Positions 34,359 through 42,899 of a stretch of DNA of 64,000 nucleotides are shown here, one piece after another (within the stretch, counting starts at the first letter, position 1; every line of letters begins with the position of its first letter). Source of the DNA: a bacterium (lineage in GTDB: Bacteria > Chloroflexota > Anaerolineae > Caldilineales > Caldilineaceae); NCBI GenBank assembly GCA_016124945.1, contig WGMT01000015.1:52988-116987 (forward strand), in the 5' to 3' direction. A model generated the notes under the pieces. That model was not told the origin of the DNA. It did no database searches and was given only the letters and a program-made list of their open reading frames with translations. The translations under genes were made by a program, and so were the position numbers.

Positions 34359-36029
34359 ATGTTCCAATCCATCCGCTGGCGACTTGTCTTTAGCTACACC
34401 GCACTTACCTTGTTGACCGTTTTTTTTGTCGGTGTGTTGACCTTCGGCCTGATCCAGCGTTACATCGAGGACCAGGAGACTGAGTCGCTCCGGGCCAACG
34501 CCGAGGCGATTGCACAGCAAGTGCCCGCCTTCATGGGGAATCAGGTAATGTTGGCGCAGTTTGTGCAGACAGCCTCGTTCCTGGGCAACACACAGGTTCG
34601 CATCACCCGCACCGATGGCCGCCCCATCATCGATTCGGCCAAACTGGTGCGCGACAGCGGCCTCTCGTGGCATGTCTCCGGCGAAGAAACGCAGGAGGGC
34701 GTGTCCAGATCGTCTACTTGTGTCACCCTCGCTGTGGGTGACACCGCCGTCCTCAACGGGGGGGCAGGCCAGCTTTACATTTCGCCCGGCAACGAGAAGG
34801 ACGCTACGCTTCATTTTTCTTCGTTGACCATCGAACGTGTCCCTGGGCTATGGGGTAGCCGCCTGGTCTTCATCGAAGAGACCAACCTCACCCCCTCAGA
34901 ACGTGAGGTGAGCCAGACCTCCTTGCTCCCTTACCGCGGCACCGACATCGATTGGGTGCGTGCACAGGATCTACAATCCGTCGACAACGCAACACCGGCC
35001 ACTCGTTCGGTACGTGTCCCCATCATCCAGGATCAGTCGATCCTCGGCTATGTGGAGCTTAGCCACACCCTCGACGTCGCCAGCGAATCGCTGCGGCCCA
35101 TCCGCCAGGCGTTGATAACCGCCGGCGCAGGCATCGGTCTCTTTGCCGTCGTCGTGGGTTTGTTTGTGGGGCAGGGGTTGACGTCGCCAATCCGCACGCT
35201 TAACACAGCGGCGCGGCGTATGAGCGACGGCGATCTTTCGGCCCGCGCCCAGGTGCGTAGCGAAGATGAGATTGGCGAGTTGGCCGTGCAGTTCAACGAA
35301 ATGGCCGAACAGTTGCAGCGTAGCTTCGCCGAACTTGCCGCTGAACGAGACGCCCTGCGCCACTTCATCGCCGACGCCTCCCACGAGTTGCGCACGCCAA
35401 TCACTGCGCTCAAGACCTTCGTGGAACTCATGCAAGGGCCGGCTGCCCATGACCGCGAAGCGCAGTCCGAGTTCCTTGGTGAAAGCCAGGCTCAACTCGA
35501 ACGGCTGAGCTGGATTACTGCCAACCTGCTCGATCTTTCGCGCCTGGATGCACACCTGGTGCAGCTAGAAATCGAGCCCCACAATGCCGAAGATCTGCTG
35601 AGTGCGTCGGCGGCGCTCTTCCGCACCTGCCCCCACGAGAGCCGAGTTACCATTGAGCCGGTGCCCACTGATTTGACCATTCCCTGCGACCGCAGCCGCA
35701 TGGAAATGACACTCTCAAATCTGATCGAAAACGCTGTTAAGTACACGCCGGAAGGCGGATCAATCCGCGTTGGCGCGTCGGCCACGCCGGCTGGGGTGGA
35801 AGTGTGGGTGCAAGACAGTGGCGCAGGCATCGCCCCTGAAGACCTGCCCTACATCTTCGAGCGTTTCTACCGTGGCCGTCATGCCGAAAACATCCCCAAC
35901 GGCAGTGGATTGGGCCTTGCCATTGTCCAGAGCGTCGTCCATGCCCATGGTGGGCGCATTGAGGTGGAAAGTGTCCTCGGTGAGGGCAGCCGGTTTACCA
36001 TCTGGCTGCCGGGGGTACAGGAGGAGTAG
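34359..36029 (+). CDS. membrane sensor histidine kinase
   Basis: The start at 34359 has GGAG six bases upstream; the longer frame from 34311 has none. The 556-residue protein has TM1 at about residues 9-31, an extracytoplasmic sensor region of about 220 residues, and TM2 at about 252-275. A HAMP linker follows, then the HisKA phospho-acceptor in [16 protein letters not shown]. The ATPase domain has [35 protein letters not shown] and [13 protein letters not shown]. It is the likely partner of the regulator at 31769. Its TAG is inside the left arm of a 33-bp perfect palindrome. Confidence 0.95.
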   Translation: MFQSIRWRLVFSYTALTLLTVFFVGVLTFGLIQRYIEDQETESLRANAEAIAQQVPAFMGNQVMLAQFVQTASFLGNTQVRITRTDGRPIIDSAKLVRDSGLSWHVSGEETQEGVSRSSTCVTLAVGDTAVLNGGAGQLYISPGNEKDATLHFSSLTIERVPGLWGSRLVFIEETNLTPSEREVSQTSLLPYRGTDIDWVRAQDLQSVDNATPATRSVRVPIIQDQSILGYVELSHTLDVASESLRPIRQALITAGAGIGLFAVVVGLFVGQGLTSPIRTLNTAARRMSDGDLSARAQVRSEDEIGELAVQFNEMAEQLQRSFAELAAERDALRHFIADASHELRTPITALKTFVELMQGPAAHDREAQSEFLGESQAQLERLSWITANLLDLSRLDAHLVQLEIEPHNAEDLLSASAALFRTCPHESRVTIEPVPTDLTIPCDRSRMEMTLSNLIENAVKYTPEGGSIRVGASATPAGVEVWVQDSGAGIAPEDLPYIFERFYRGRHAENIPNGSGLGLAIVQSVVHAHGGRIEVESVLGEGSRFTIWLPGVQEE

Positions 36030-36100
36030 GGGTTTGCGTGGGGCGGAAGGATCGCTCGTTGCATTGGCGAGCGATCCTTCCGCCCCACGCAAACCCCTAC
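36026..36100. repeat. 33-bp perfect palindrome between convergent genes
   Basis: Left arm 36026-36058 (GTAGGGGTTTGCGTGGGGCG...) and right arm 36068-36100 are perfect inverted copies with a 9-base loop. The kinase TAG lies in the left arm and the NamZ-like gene's TGA directly follows the right arm, so both mRNAs end in the same hairpin. Confidence 0.97.
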
Positions 36101-37297
36101 TCAATACAGCAAGTATTCCCTTACCCGGTCTACCCAATCACCGGTTTGTGTCCACTCGTCGATCAGCGCCGACAGGTTCTCTGGCCGGCTTTCCAGCGCA
36201 GTACGGATGTCGGTGCGGCCAATGAGCCTGTCGAAATGACCGTAGCCGGGCGTGTTGTCTGCTGTAGGATAAGGCAGCCAGGCAAATTCGTTGGGATGAA
36301 GCGCAATCACATCAGCCAACAGGTAGAGGCCCATGGCGACGGCGCGGATCTCGGGCCGCAGCGCGTGGATCATCACGCCCCGGCACGTTTCGCCGGCGTG
36401 TTTGCTCAAGCTCGGCACAAAGTGGACAGGTCGCGCCACCATACCGTATAAATCACGATTGTTAAACCGATCACACAGCGCCCCATGATCCAGCCACGGC
36501 GCGCCAAACTGCGACAGCGGCGACGCCGTCCCTCGCCCTTCGCTTAAGTTCGTCCCCTCAAAGAGGCAAATCCCTGGATAGACCAGCGCCGTCTCGTATG
36601 TGGGCAACGATGGTGACGTCGGTGTGAATGGGTTACCTGTCTCCGCCCAGAACATGGTGCGATCCCAACCCCTGGTTTTGATCACACTCATCTCAAACGA
36701 AAATCCCTTTTCAGCATGCCAGAGATGCGCCAACTCGCCCACCGTCAGTGAGTGACGCGCGGGGATGTCCCAGCGCCCCACAAACGTGGAGATCGACGGA
36801 TCGAGCATTGGTCCTTCGGCATAGCGCAGGTTGCCGCTGATTGGGTTGGGGCGATCCAACACCCAGAGTGGTTTGCCTGCTTCTTCACACACCTCCATCA
36901 CGTACGAAAGCGTCCAGATGTAGGTGTAGAAGCGCACGCCAACGTCGGGAATGTCGAAAAGGATGAGGTCGAGATCGGCTACGTCCTCGACGCGTGGGCG
37001 GAACTGTGCGCCGTAAAGGCTCACCACCGGGATGCCGGTGAGCCCGTCCACCACATCGTCTACAATTTCGCCGTCGGCGGCAGCCGCGCCGATTCCATGT
37101 TCCGGCGAAAAGAGACGTACCGGCGCAACCCCGGCCTGTTGCAGCGCCACCCGGCTCGGCAACATCTGCCCATAGGCGACGCCGGTGGTGGCGGCGTCGT
37201 TGGTTACCAGGCCGACGCGTAATCCTTCTAGTTCAGAACGAAGACCGCTCAGTAGCATGTCAATGCCAAAGCGGACCGGAGACGATGGGGTGTTCAT
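36101..37297 (-). CDS. namZ: NamZ-like exo-beta-N-acetylmuramidase (DUF1343)
   Basis: The 398-residue product matches the DUF1343 family, whose Bacillus member NamZ (YbbC) removes terminal MurNAc from peptidoglycan fragments. Conserved blocks are RVGLVTNDAA, LFSPEHGIGAAAADGE, VVSLYGAQFRP, FDIPDVGVRFYTYIWTLSYV, VLDRPNPI and PGICLFEGTNLSEGRGT. No signal peptide is visible, unlike secreted members, so it may act on imported wall fragments. The start at 37297 (MNTPSSPVRFG) has AGGAG at good distance. Confidence 0.93.
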   Translation of the reverse strand: MNTPSSPVRFGIDMLLSGLRSELEGLRVGLVTNDAATTGVAYGQMLPSRVALQQAGVAPVRLFSPEHGIGAAAADGEIVDDVVDGLTGIPVVSLYGAQFRPRVEDVADLDLILFDIPDVGVRFYTYIWTLSYVMEVCEEAGKPLWVLDRPNPISGNLRYAEGPMLDPSISTFVGRWDIPARHSLTVGELAHLWHAEKGFSFEMSVIKTRGWDRTMFWAETGNPFTPTSPSLPTYETALVYPGICLFEGTNLSEGRGTASPLSQFGAPWLDHGALCDRFNNRDLYGMVARPVHFVPSLSKHAGETCRGVMIHALRPEIRAVAMGLYLLADVIALHPNEFAWLPYPTADNTPGYGHFDRLIGRTDIRTALESRPENLSALIDEWTQTGDWVDRVREYLLY

Positions 37298-37325
37298 AGC
37301 AAGGCTCCTCTGGCGTGGGGTGATG

Positions 37326-37456
37326 AACGATACCGGTGCGACGCACCGGCCCAAATCGGATGCGAATGCCGAGTCTTCTCGTGGCCGGTGCGTCGCACCG
37401 GTATCGTTGTAAACGAAATGAGGCGCCCTGAACAGGACGCCTCATTTCGTTTACAA
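37326..37456. repeat. two overlapping palindromes between NamZ and Trm112-like genes
   Basis: The first pairs 37326-37351 (AACGATACCGGTGCGACGCA...) with 37383-37408. The second pairs 37407-37425 (TTGTAAACGAAATGAGGCG) with 37438-37456, perfect, 12-base loop. The second could end transcription of the Trm112-like gene, which stops at 37484. Confidence 0.93.
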
Positions 37457-37483
37457 CAAGGAAGGACAACCAACCTTAGCAGA

Positions 37484-37873
37484 TTAGCCGGCGGCTTCGC
37501 TGGCCTGGGGCTCACTGCTGCCATTGGCGGCGACACGGCTCACGTCTTGATACTTCTTGCCCTCTTCGATCAACATTACCGGAATGCCGTTGCGAATGGG
37601 GTAGCGATAGCCGGTGCGCGGGTTAAGCAGGAATTTGCCATCGTCCACCAGTTCAAGCGATCCCTTGTCTTCGGGATCAACCAGGATCTCGAGCAGGCGG
37701 GGGCTAATGTCGCCACCCAACGGTGCGTCTTCGAGCGGGGTGACCGGCGTTTCCGGCAGTACACCTGCACCTGCACCCTGTGGCGCGGATTGCTGCGAAA
37801 GTAGCTTCTGCACGGCGTAGACAACGCCCGCCACAAAACCCACAAAGAGCAAAAACTTCAGAAATCCCTTCAT
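37484..37873 (-). CDS. membrane-anchored Trm112-like protein lacking zinc cysteines
   Basis: The 129-residue protein has one N-terminal membrane helix (residues 4-22), a Pro/Gly linker, and a Trm112/UPF0434-like domain over about 58-108. That domain reads LLEILVDPEDKGSLELVDDGKFLLNPRTG and YPIRNGIPVML. In ordinary members the first strand reads ILACPxCKGxL; here Cys is replaced (VDPEDKGSL), so zinc binding is unlikely. Function unknown. Confidence 0.78.
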   Translation of the reverse strand: MKGFLKFLLFVGFVAGVVYAVQKLLSQQSAPQGAGAGVLPETPVTPLEDAPLGGDISPRLLEILVDPEDKGSLELVDDGKFLLNPRTGYRYPIRNGIPVMLIEEGKKYQDVSRVAANGSSEPQASEAAG

Positions 37874-38121
37874 TTTCGCCTCCTATCCTCAAGCGGTATG
37901 TATCGATTGGTGTGCACGCGATAGCATAGGTGCGTGCAGGATAGCTCTATCATAGCACACCCCTCTGCGGAATCAGAAACTACCGTGTCAGAGCAGAGTG
38001 TACGTCACGCTGAGGTGAATAGCATCTGATTGCTATGCGACTAAGTCATGGTTTCAGATTGCCAAAAAACGCGGAAACCGCTATATTGACATGGAAACTA
38101 TCCGAAACCAAAGGAGCCAAA

Positions 38122-39108
38122 ATGGATCTTCCTCAAGCCAATTCGGCGGACCAATCCACTGCCTCAACCAGCGCTGCTTCAAGTGCACAGAAATCTGTGG
38201 AAGTTGATCCTGCTACCAGTGCACCACCGCCGTTGCGCGCAAACAGTACCTTGGGCGATGCCATGACGGCGTTCGATGAGTATATGCTCGGTAAGGGCTT
38301 CAGCGACAATACGATCAAGGCTTTTCGCAACGATCTCAAAATCTTGCGTGCTTTTATGGACGATTCTGCTCTCTTGCGCCAAGTACAGACCAAGGATCTC
38401 AACGATTTCCTCGACTGGATGCAGAGCGACCGTGGCCGCCCCTGTAGCGCCAAGACGCTGGCGCGGCGCATCACTACATTAAAAGTCTTCTTCGGCTGGT
38501 TGCATAGCACAGGCGTTATCGGCAACGATCCTGCTGAGGCCATTGTTCAGCAGACGGTGCGCACGCCACTGCCCACTATCTTGCAAGATGAAGAAATCGC
38601 ACGCCTGATCCGTGTCTGCCAGGATCTACTCTGGGATCGCAACAAAGCTGACGCCCGTCCATATGTGCTCGTAAGCTTGTTGCTGCAAACGGGGATGAAA
38701 AAGAGCGAGTGTGCGAACGTATTGGTGGCCGACATTGATCGGTCACGCCCACAATCGCCTGAAGTGATAATCCGCTACAACGATGCGCGCTACGCCCACA
38801 AGAACCGACGCCTGCCGCTGCATCCCAACTTCATCAACCCGCTGGATCAGTATCTTGCGCAGTTCAAGCCCGAACGCTATCTGTTTGAATGTACACCGCG
38901 TAACCTGGAGTATGTGCTCGACGAAGTGGGGACGCTGGCCAAGGTCAGCCGGATGCAGGTAGGGTTCGAGACGTTACGCTGGACGTGCGCCGTGCGCGAC
39001 TTCCGCAACGGCATGCCGCCGGAGCAGATCCGTACCAAGATGGGGTTGAGCAAGGTTTCGTGGCGCGACACCAGCGACAAGATCCACCGGTTGGCCGGGC
39101 GAGGATAA
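38122..39108 (+). CDS. tyrosine-recombinase homologue with degenerate active site
   Basis: The 328-residue product starts behind AAGGAG. After a Ser/Ala-rich head (1-45), the SAM-like core-binding domain spans about 46-140. The catalytic-domain fold follows, with the XerC/D layout. The usual GLRISE Arg is replaced by Lys193 (TGMKKSEC), the HxLRH block reads FETLRWT (Arg286 kept, both His lost), and no Tyr is found where the nucleophile should be (TSDKIHRLA). It should bind DNA but not cut and rejoin it. It abuts the convergent LuxR-kelch gene with zero bases between stops. Confidence 0.85.
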   Translation: MDLPQANSADQSTASTSAASSAQKSVEVDPATSAPPPLRANSTLGDAMTAFDEYMLGKGFSDNTIKAFRNDLKILRAFMDDSALLRQVQTKDLNDFLDWMQSDRGRPCSAKTLARRITTLKVFFGWLHSTGVIGNDPAEAIVQQTVRTPLPTILQDEEIARLIRVCQDLLWDRNKADARPYVLVSLLLQTGMKKSECANVLVADIDRSRPQSPEVIIRYNDARYAHKNRRLPLHPNFINPLDQYLAQFKPERYLFECTPRNLEYVLDEVGTLAKVSRMQVGFETLRWTCAVRDFRNGMPPEQIRTKMGLSKVSWRDTSDKIHRLAGRG

Positions 39109-40710
39109 TTACCTCCCGCTGTCGTTGCCCTGGGTGGCGGGCAAGAACGAACGGAACGAACTCTGGTAGTGCAGATGCGCGTTGACGTAGCTATCGGCCC
39201 AGCCACCGACGAGGTATAGGTAGCCGCTAGGGCTGGCCGCTGCACCCAGGTTACGCCACTCACCTGCAATCGGCGAAGGGAAGTGGCTCCACAGCCCAGT
39301 AACAGGATCAAAGCGCTCTAATGTGCCGACCGACTCGCCCCAACCGCCGCCCACTGCAAAGATGGCGAGACCGTCGTTGAGCAGTTGAACGCCGCCGCGA
39401 GGCGTTGCCAGCGGGGGTAGGGCCTCCCAGGCCCCTTCAACGAGATTGTAGCGTTGTGCTACATCCAATTCGCTTTGACCATTGTGACCACCGGCCACGT
39501 AAATATAATCTCCTACGAAGACGGCGCCGCCAAATGCGTGCGCCGTTTCCATTTGGCTGATCACGCGCCAATCCGCCGCTGTGACCATCTCTTCGATGGG
39601 CAGATCGAGCTGCCAAACTTCACTGTGCATCTGTTCACCGTCCCAGCCGCCGAGCAGGTAGAGCGCATCTGTTGTGGCCACCAGTGAGGCACCGGCCAAT
39701 GGCGCGGGTAGCTCTCCGGCGACTGTCCATACTGTGTCGTCTGCTGGGTACTGTAACAAAGTGGAACTGATGGTCGATTCTCTGGTGTCTGCGTCTTCAG
39801 CCTGCGTAGGCGTTGTGCCGCCGGCGACAAAGATCTGATCACCGGCGACGGTTGCGGCAAGGTTTGCCAACGGGAAGGGAAGAGCGGGGCCATCGCTCCA
39901 CTCATTACGGGCAAGATCATAGATATTCACTGTGTCAACCGGCACGCCGTTGTTGTTCTCTCCACCGATTGCGTAGATCTGGCTGCTGGTGACAAAGGCA
40001 AGGGCCAGCCGGCTGCGCGCCTCTGGTAGCGGCGCTTGCGACGTCCACCGCGGCATGATGTTGATGGACGGTTGCCCAAGTGTGGTGTTGTCAGCGTCGC
40101 TAAGGAGATCTGTACGCGTCGCCTCGCTGCTTTGCAGCCAGCTTGGCATGATCAACAGCAGAATGACCAACGTTAGTGCTGCCATAAGATAGAGCGGTTG
40201 CCAGGCAAAAACCGTTTCTCCGCTGTGGGTTAATGGCGTTGGATCCGGGTGGACCACTGCGTTTGTGTTCTCAGTGGCGACTTCACTACCCGGCATTTCG
40301 ACGCCGGGTAAGACCATCCAGCCCTGTTGCAGGAGCTGCAAAGACGCCTCTGTGCGACTGCTTACGCCGAGCTTTTCGTAGATGTTGCGCAGGTGAACTT
40401 TGACGGTGTGTGGGCTGATGACAAGCTGTTCGGCGATTTCGTTGTTGCTGGCGCCTGTGGCAAGTAGCCGTGCCACGTCCATTTCGCGATCACTGAGTGG
40501 ATTGTCCGCGGCGCGCACCGGTTCGGGCATTGCATTTGGCCCGTTCGTTTCGGTGGAGGTAGGTTGGGGGGTTTCTGATACTGTCTTGTTATTCACAGGC
40601 TCATTATTCCACAAAAGGGGGCGCGCTTCAAACGGATCAACCTGGGTAGGTACATTTCGGGCACTGTCGCCGCGTGCCCCGAAATTGAAAAACACCCGAC
40701 CTGGTTTCAT
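39109..40710 (-). CDS. LuxR-type HTH, one transmembrane helix and six-kelch propeller: membrane one-component regulator
   Basis: In the 533-residue product, residues 70-125 form a LuxR/GerE helix-turn-helix (LSDREMDVARLLATGASNNEIA, then HTVKVHLRNIYEKL). Residues about 172-190 form a single membrane helix. Residues about 210-520 carry six kelch motifs (IYAIGGENN, IFVAGG, LYLLGGWDG, IYVAGGHNG, IFAVGGGWG, LYLVGGWAD), a six-bladed beta-propeller outside the cell. A surface ligand could thus act directly on DNA. The start is uncertain: no Shine-Dalgarno precedes 40710, and Met61 at 40530-40532 is an alternative. Confidence 0.88.
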   Translation of the reverse strand: MKPGRVFFNFGARGDSARNVPTQVDPFEARPLLWNNEPVNNKTVSETPQPTSTETNGPNAMPEPVRAADNPLSDREMDVARLLATGASNNEIAEQLVISPHTVKVHLRNIYEKLGVSSRTEASLQLLQQGWMVLPGVEMPGSEVATENTNAVVHPDPTPLTHSGETVFAWQPLYLMAALTLVILLLIMPSWLQSSEATRTDLLSDADNTTLGQPSINIMPRWTSQAPLPEARSRLALAFVTSSQIYAIGGENNNGVPVDTVNIYDLARNEWSDGPALPFPLANLAATVAGDQIFVAGGTTPTQAEDADTRESTISSTLLQYPADDTVWTVAGELPAPLAGASLVATTDALYLLGGWDGEQMHSEVWQLDLPIEEMVTAADWRVISQMETAHAFGGAVFVGDYIYVAGGHNGQSELDVAQRYNLVEGAWEALPPLATPRGGVQLLNDGLAIFAVGGGWGESVGTLERFDPVTGLWSHFPSPIAGEWRNLGAAASPSGYLYLVGGWADSYVNAHLHYQSSFRSFLPATQGNDSGR

Positions 40711-40717
40711 CGGCAGA

Positions 40718-40816
40718 GATAGAACGCGGATTGAGCGGATGTGGCGGATTGGAGCGGATTTTTCTCTATTTGATCTGCTTAGATCTGCTCAATCCGCTTC
40801 ATTCGCTGTCTGTCTC
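40718..40816. repeat. palindrome of the AGAACGCGGATTGAGCGGAT family, copy 3
   Basis: GATAGAACGCGGATTGAGCG at the left faces AGATCTGCTCAATCCGCTTC at the right, with GGATTGGAGCGGATTTTT between. Pairing is imperfect. It lies between two minus-strand genes, six bases downstream of the ketoreductase stop. Confidence 0.85.
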
Positions 40817-40821
40817 TGGGA

Positions 40822-41574
40822 TCAGGTGCCAACAATGATGCCGCCGTCCACGCGCAGGACGACGCCGTTGACAAAGGACGCCTCGTCGCCGGCCAGCCAC
40901 AGGTAGGCGTTGGCGATGTCGCGGACTGTTCCGGCGCGGCGCAGGGGCGTCTTGCTCACCATGCCGTCGTAGATGGATTGTGGCATCTGCGCCGTCATCT
41001 CTGTTTCGATGAAGCCGGGGGCGACTGCGTTGACACGAATCCCCTTCGGCCCCAGCTCACGCGCCCACACCTTGGTCATACCGATGACGGCGGACTTGGT
41101 GGCCACGTAGTTGGTCTGGCCGAAGTTGCCGTCGATGCCCACAACGCTGGATGCGTTGAGGATGACGCCGCTGCCCTGTTCGATCATCTGCACCGCAGCA
41201 ATTTGACCACAGTTGTAGACGCCTTTGAGGTTGACGCTGATCACAAGATCGAACTGTTCTTCGGTCATCTTGCGTAGTTGGGCATCGCGCAGCAGACCGG
41301 CGTTGTTGACCAGTACATCGAGCCGCCCAAATTCGGCCACAATGCGGTCGATCAGATCCTGTACGCTGCGCCTGTCCGCCACATCCACCGGGAAAAAGAT
41401 GGCCGAGCCGCCGTCCCTGCGGATCTCCGACGCGGTAACTTCCCCGTCCTCCACATTCACATCACAGAGGACCACCTGAGCGCCTTCCTCGGCAAAGCGA
41501 CGCGCTGTCTCGGCCCCGATCCCCCGCGCTGCGCCGGTGATGAGGGTGACTTTGTTGAGCAAACGGTTGGTCAT
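40822..41574 (-). CDS. SDR-family 3-oxoacyl reductase (FabG-like)
   Basis: The 250-residue protein is a classical short-chain dehydrogenase. It shows GAARGIGAETA (cofactor glycine motif), LVNNAGLL (NNAG), Ser in ASSVVG and YVATK (catalytic Tyr and Lys). FabG-type enzymes reduce 3-oxoacyl thioesters with NADPH. The adjacent thiolase upstream suggests acetoacetyl-CoA reduction, as in polyhydroxybutyrate synthesis; that is inference. The start at 41574 is chosen because the frame to 41703 crosses a repeat. Confidence 0.93.
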   Translation of the reverse strand: MTNRLLNKVTLITGAARGIGAETARRFAEEGAQVVLCDVNVEDGEVTASEIRRDGGSAIFFPVDVADRRSVQDLIDRIVAEFGRLDVLVNNAGLLRDAQLRKMTEEQFDLVISVNLKGVYNCGQIAAVQMIEQGSGVILNASSVVGIDGNFGQTNYVATKSAVIGMTKVWARELGPKGIRVNAVAPGFIETEMTAQMPQSIYDGMVSKTPLRRAGTVRDIANAYLWLAGDEASFVNGVVLRVDGGIIVGT

Positions 41575-41619
41575 CGCGGTACCTCGTTGGATGAACAGAA
41601 GGATCTGAAATGGTTGGAA

Positions 41620-41708
41620 TAGTGCGTAGTGCGTAGATTGCCAACGATCCTGGTACGAAACAAGCAACACCAAAATGCAAAAGTTGCCAAACGCACTACG
41701 CACTACGA
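41620..41708. repeat. stop-codon palindrome with AGTGCGTAGTGCGT words
   Basis: Arms 41620-41634 (TAGTGCGTAGTGCGT) and 41691-41705 are exact inverted copies. The last codons and TAA of the thiolase gene (41709-41711) continue the same word (CGTAGTGTGTAATCGTAGTG on the minus strand). Confidence 0.92.
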
Positions 41709-42896
41709 TTACACACTACGCTCCACCGCCAGCGCCACTGCTTCGCCGCCGCCAAGGCAGAGTGTTGCGATGCCGCTGTGCAGGTCTCGCTGTTGCAGGG
41801 CGTGGAGCAAGGTGACAAGCACACGGGCACCCGATGCGCCCAGCGGATGGCCCAGGGCAATGGCGCCGCCGTTGACGTTGACGCGTTCGGGATCCAGGCA
41901 CAGTTCTTGCACGTCGGCGACGGTTTGGGCGGCGAAGGCTTCGTTGATTTCGATGAGATCGAAGTCGGTGATGGCGCGGTTGAGTCTGTCTGCCAGCTTG
42001 TGCACGGCGTGGATCGGCGCGTCAAAGATTTCGAGTGGATCGACGGCCGCTTGCGCATAGCCAATAACGCGGGCCAGTGGTTTGAGTCCGTGGGCATGGG
42101 CGAAGGCGGCGCTACATACAACCAGCGCCGCGGCGCCGTCGCTAATTGGAGACGAATTGCCCGCCGTCACGGTTCCCGTCTCGTCAAAGATTGGTTTCAG
42201 CGCCGCCAGCGCCTCGGCGGACGTGTCCGCACGCGGCGTCTCGTCGGCGATGATGGCGACGGTTTCGCGCCGCTTTGTCACGGCGACGGGCGTGATCTCG
42301 GGGGTAAAGTGTCCTTGTTGCTGGGCGGCCAGGGCGCGACGGTGGCTTTCCAGCGCCCAAGCGTCTTGTGCGGCGCGGCTGACGTTGTAGCGGCGAGCGA
42401 TCCATTCGGCGCTGAGGCCCATGTGGTGCTGCTCAAAGGGACACCACAGCCCGTCGTGAATCATGGCGTCGAGCAGGGTCTGGTTGTTGAGCCGATAGCC
42501 GAAGCGAGCGCCGGGCAGCAGGTAGGGGGCCAGGTTCATGTTTTCCATGCCACCGGCCACAATCAGGTGGGCGTCGCCGGCGCGGATGGCCTGCGCCGCC
42601 ATCATCACCGTCTTCAAGCCGCTGCCACATACTTTGTTGACCGTCGTGGCGCTGACCGAAGAGGGGATGCCCGCCGTCATTGCCGCCTGTCGCGCCGGGG
42701 CTTGCCCTACCCCGGCCTGAAGGACGTTGCCCATCAACACCTCGTCCACCGCGGCGGGATCGACGCCGGCGCGTTCCACGGCAGAGCGGATCGCGGTCGC
42801 CCCCAGTTCCGGCGCCGGGATCGCTTGAAACGTCCCCTGGAACTTGCCGATAGGGGTACGGGCGGCGCTGACGATCACCACGTCATTGTCTTTCAT
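41709..42896 (-). CDS. acetyl-CoA acetyltransferase (thiolase)
   Basis: The 395-residue length is standard for thiolases. The nucleophile Cys90 lies in NKVCGSGLKTVM, the His is in NVNGGAIALGHPLGASG (His350), and the second Cys is in LCLGGGEAVAL (Cys380). The N-terminus VVIVSAARTPIGKF is diagnostic. It condenses or cleaves acetoacetyl-CoA. GGAGG six bases before the ATG overlaps the stop of a broken phosphotransferase. The ketoreductase follows downstream on the same strand. Confidence 0.95.
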   Translation of the reverse strand: MKDNDVVIVSAARTPIGKFQGTFQAIPAPELGATAIRSAVERAGVDPAAVDEVLMGNVLQAGVGQAPARQAAMTAGIPSSVSATTVNKVCGSGLKTVMMAAQAIRAGDAHLIVAGGMENMNLAPYLLPGARFGYRLNNQTLLDAMIHDGLWCPFEQHHMGLSAEWIARRYNVSRAAQDAWALESHRRALAAQQQGHFTPEITPVAVTKRRETVAIIADETPRADTSAEALAALKPIFDETGTVTAGNSSPISDGAAALVVCSAAFAHAHGLKPLARVIGYAQAAVDPLEIFDAPIHAVHKLADRLNRAITDFDLIEINEAFAAQTVADVQELCLDPERVNVNGGAIALGHPLGASGARVLVTLLHALQQRDLHSGIATLCLGGGEAVALAVERSV

Positions 42897-42899
42897 TGT

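Noticed and set aside
37326..37456. Riboswitch upstream of the NamZ-like gene
   Set aside because: Both structures are plain long hairpins without a conserved multi-stem core, and match the palindrome style of the rest of the window.
38122..39108. Integrase of a prophage or integron
   Set aside because: No attachment sites, phage genes or tRNA-adjacent junction is seen, and the active-site residues are missing.
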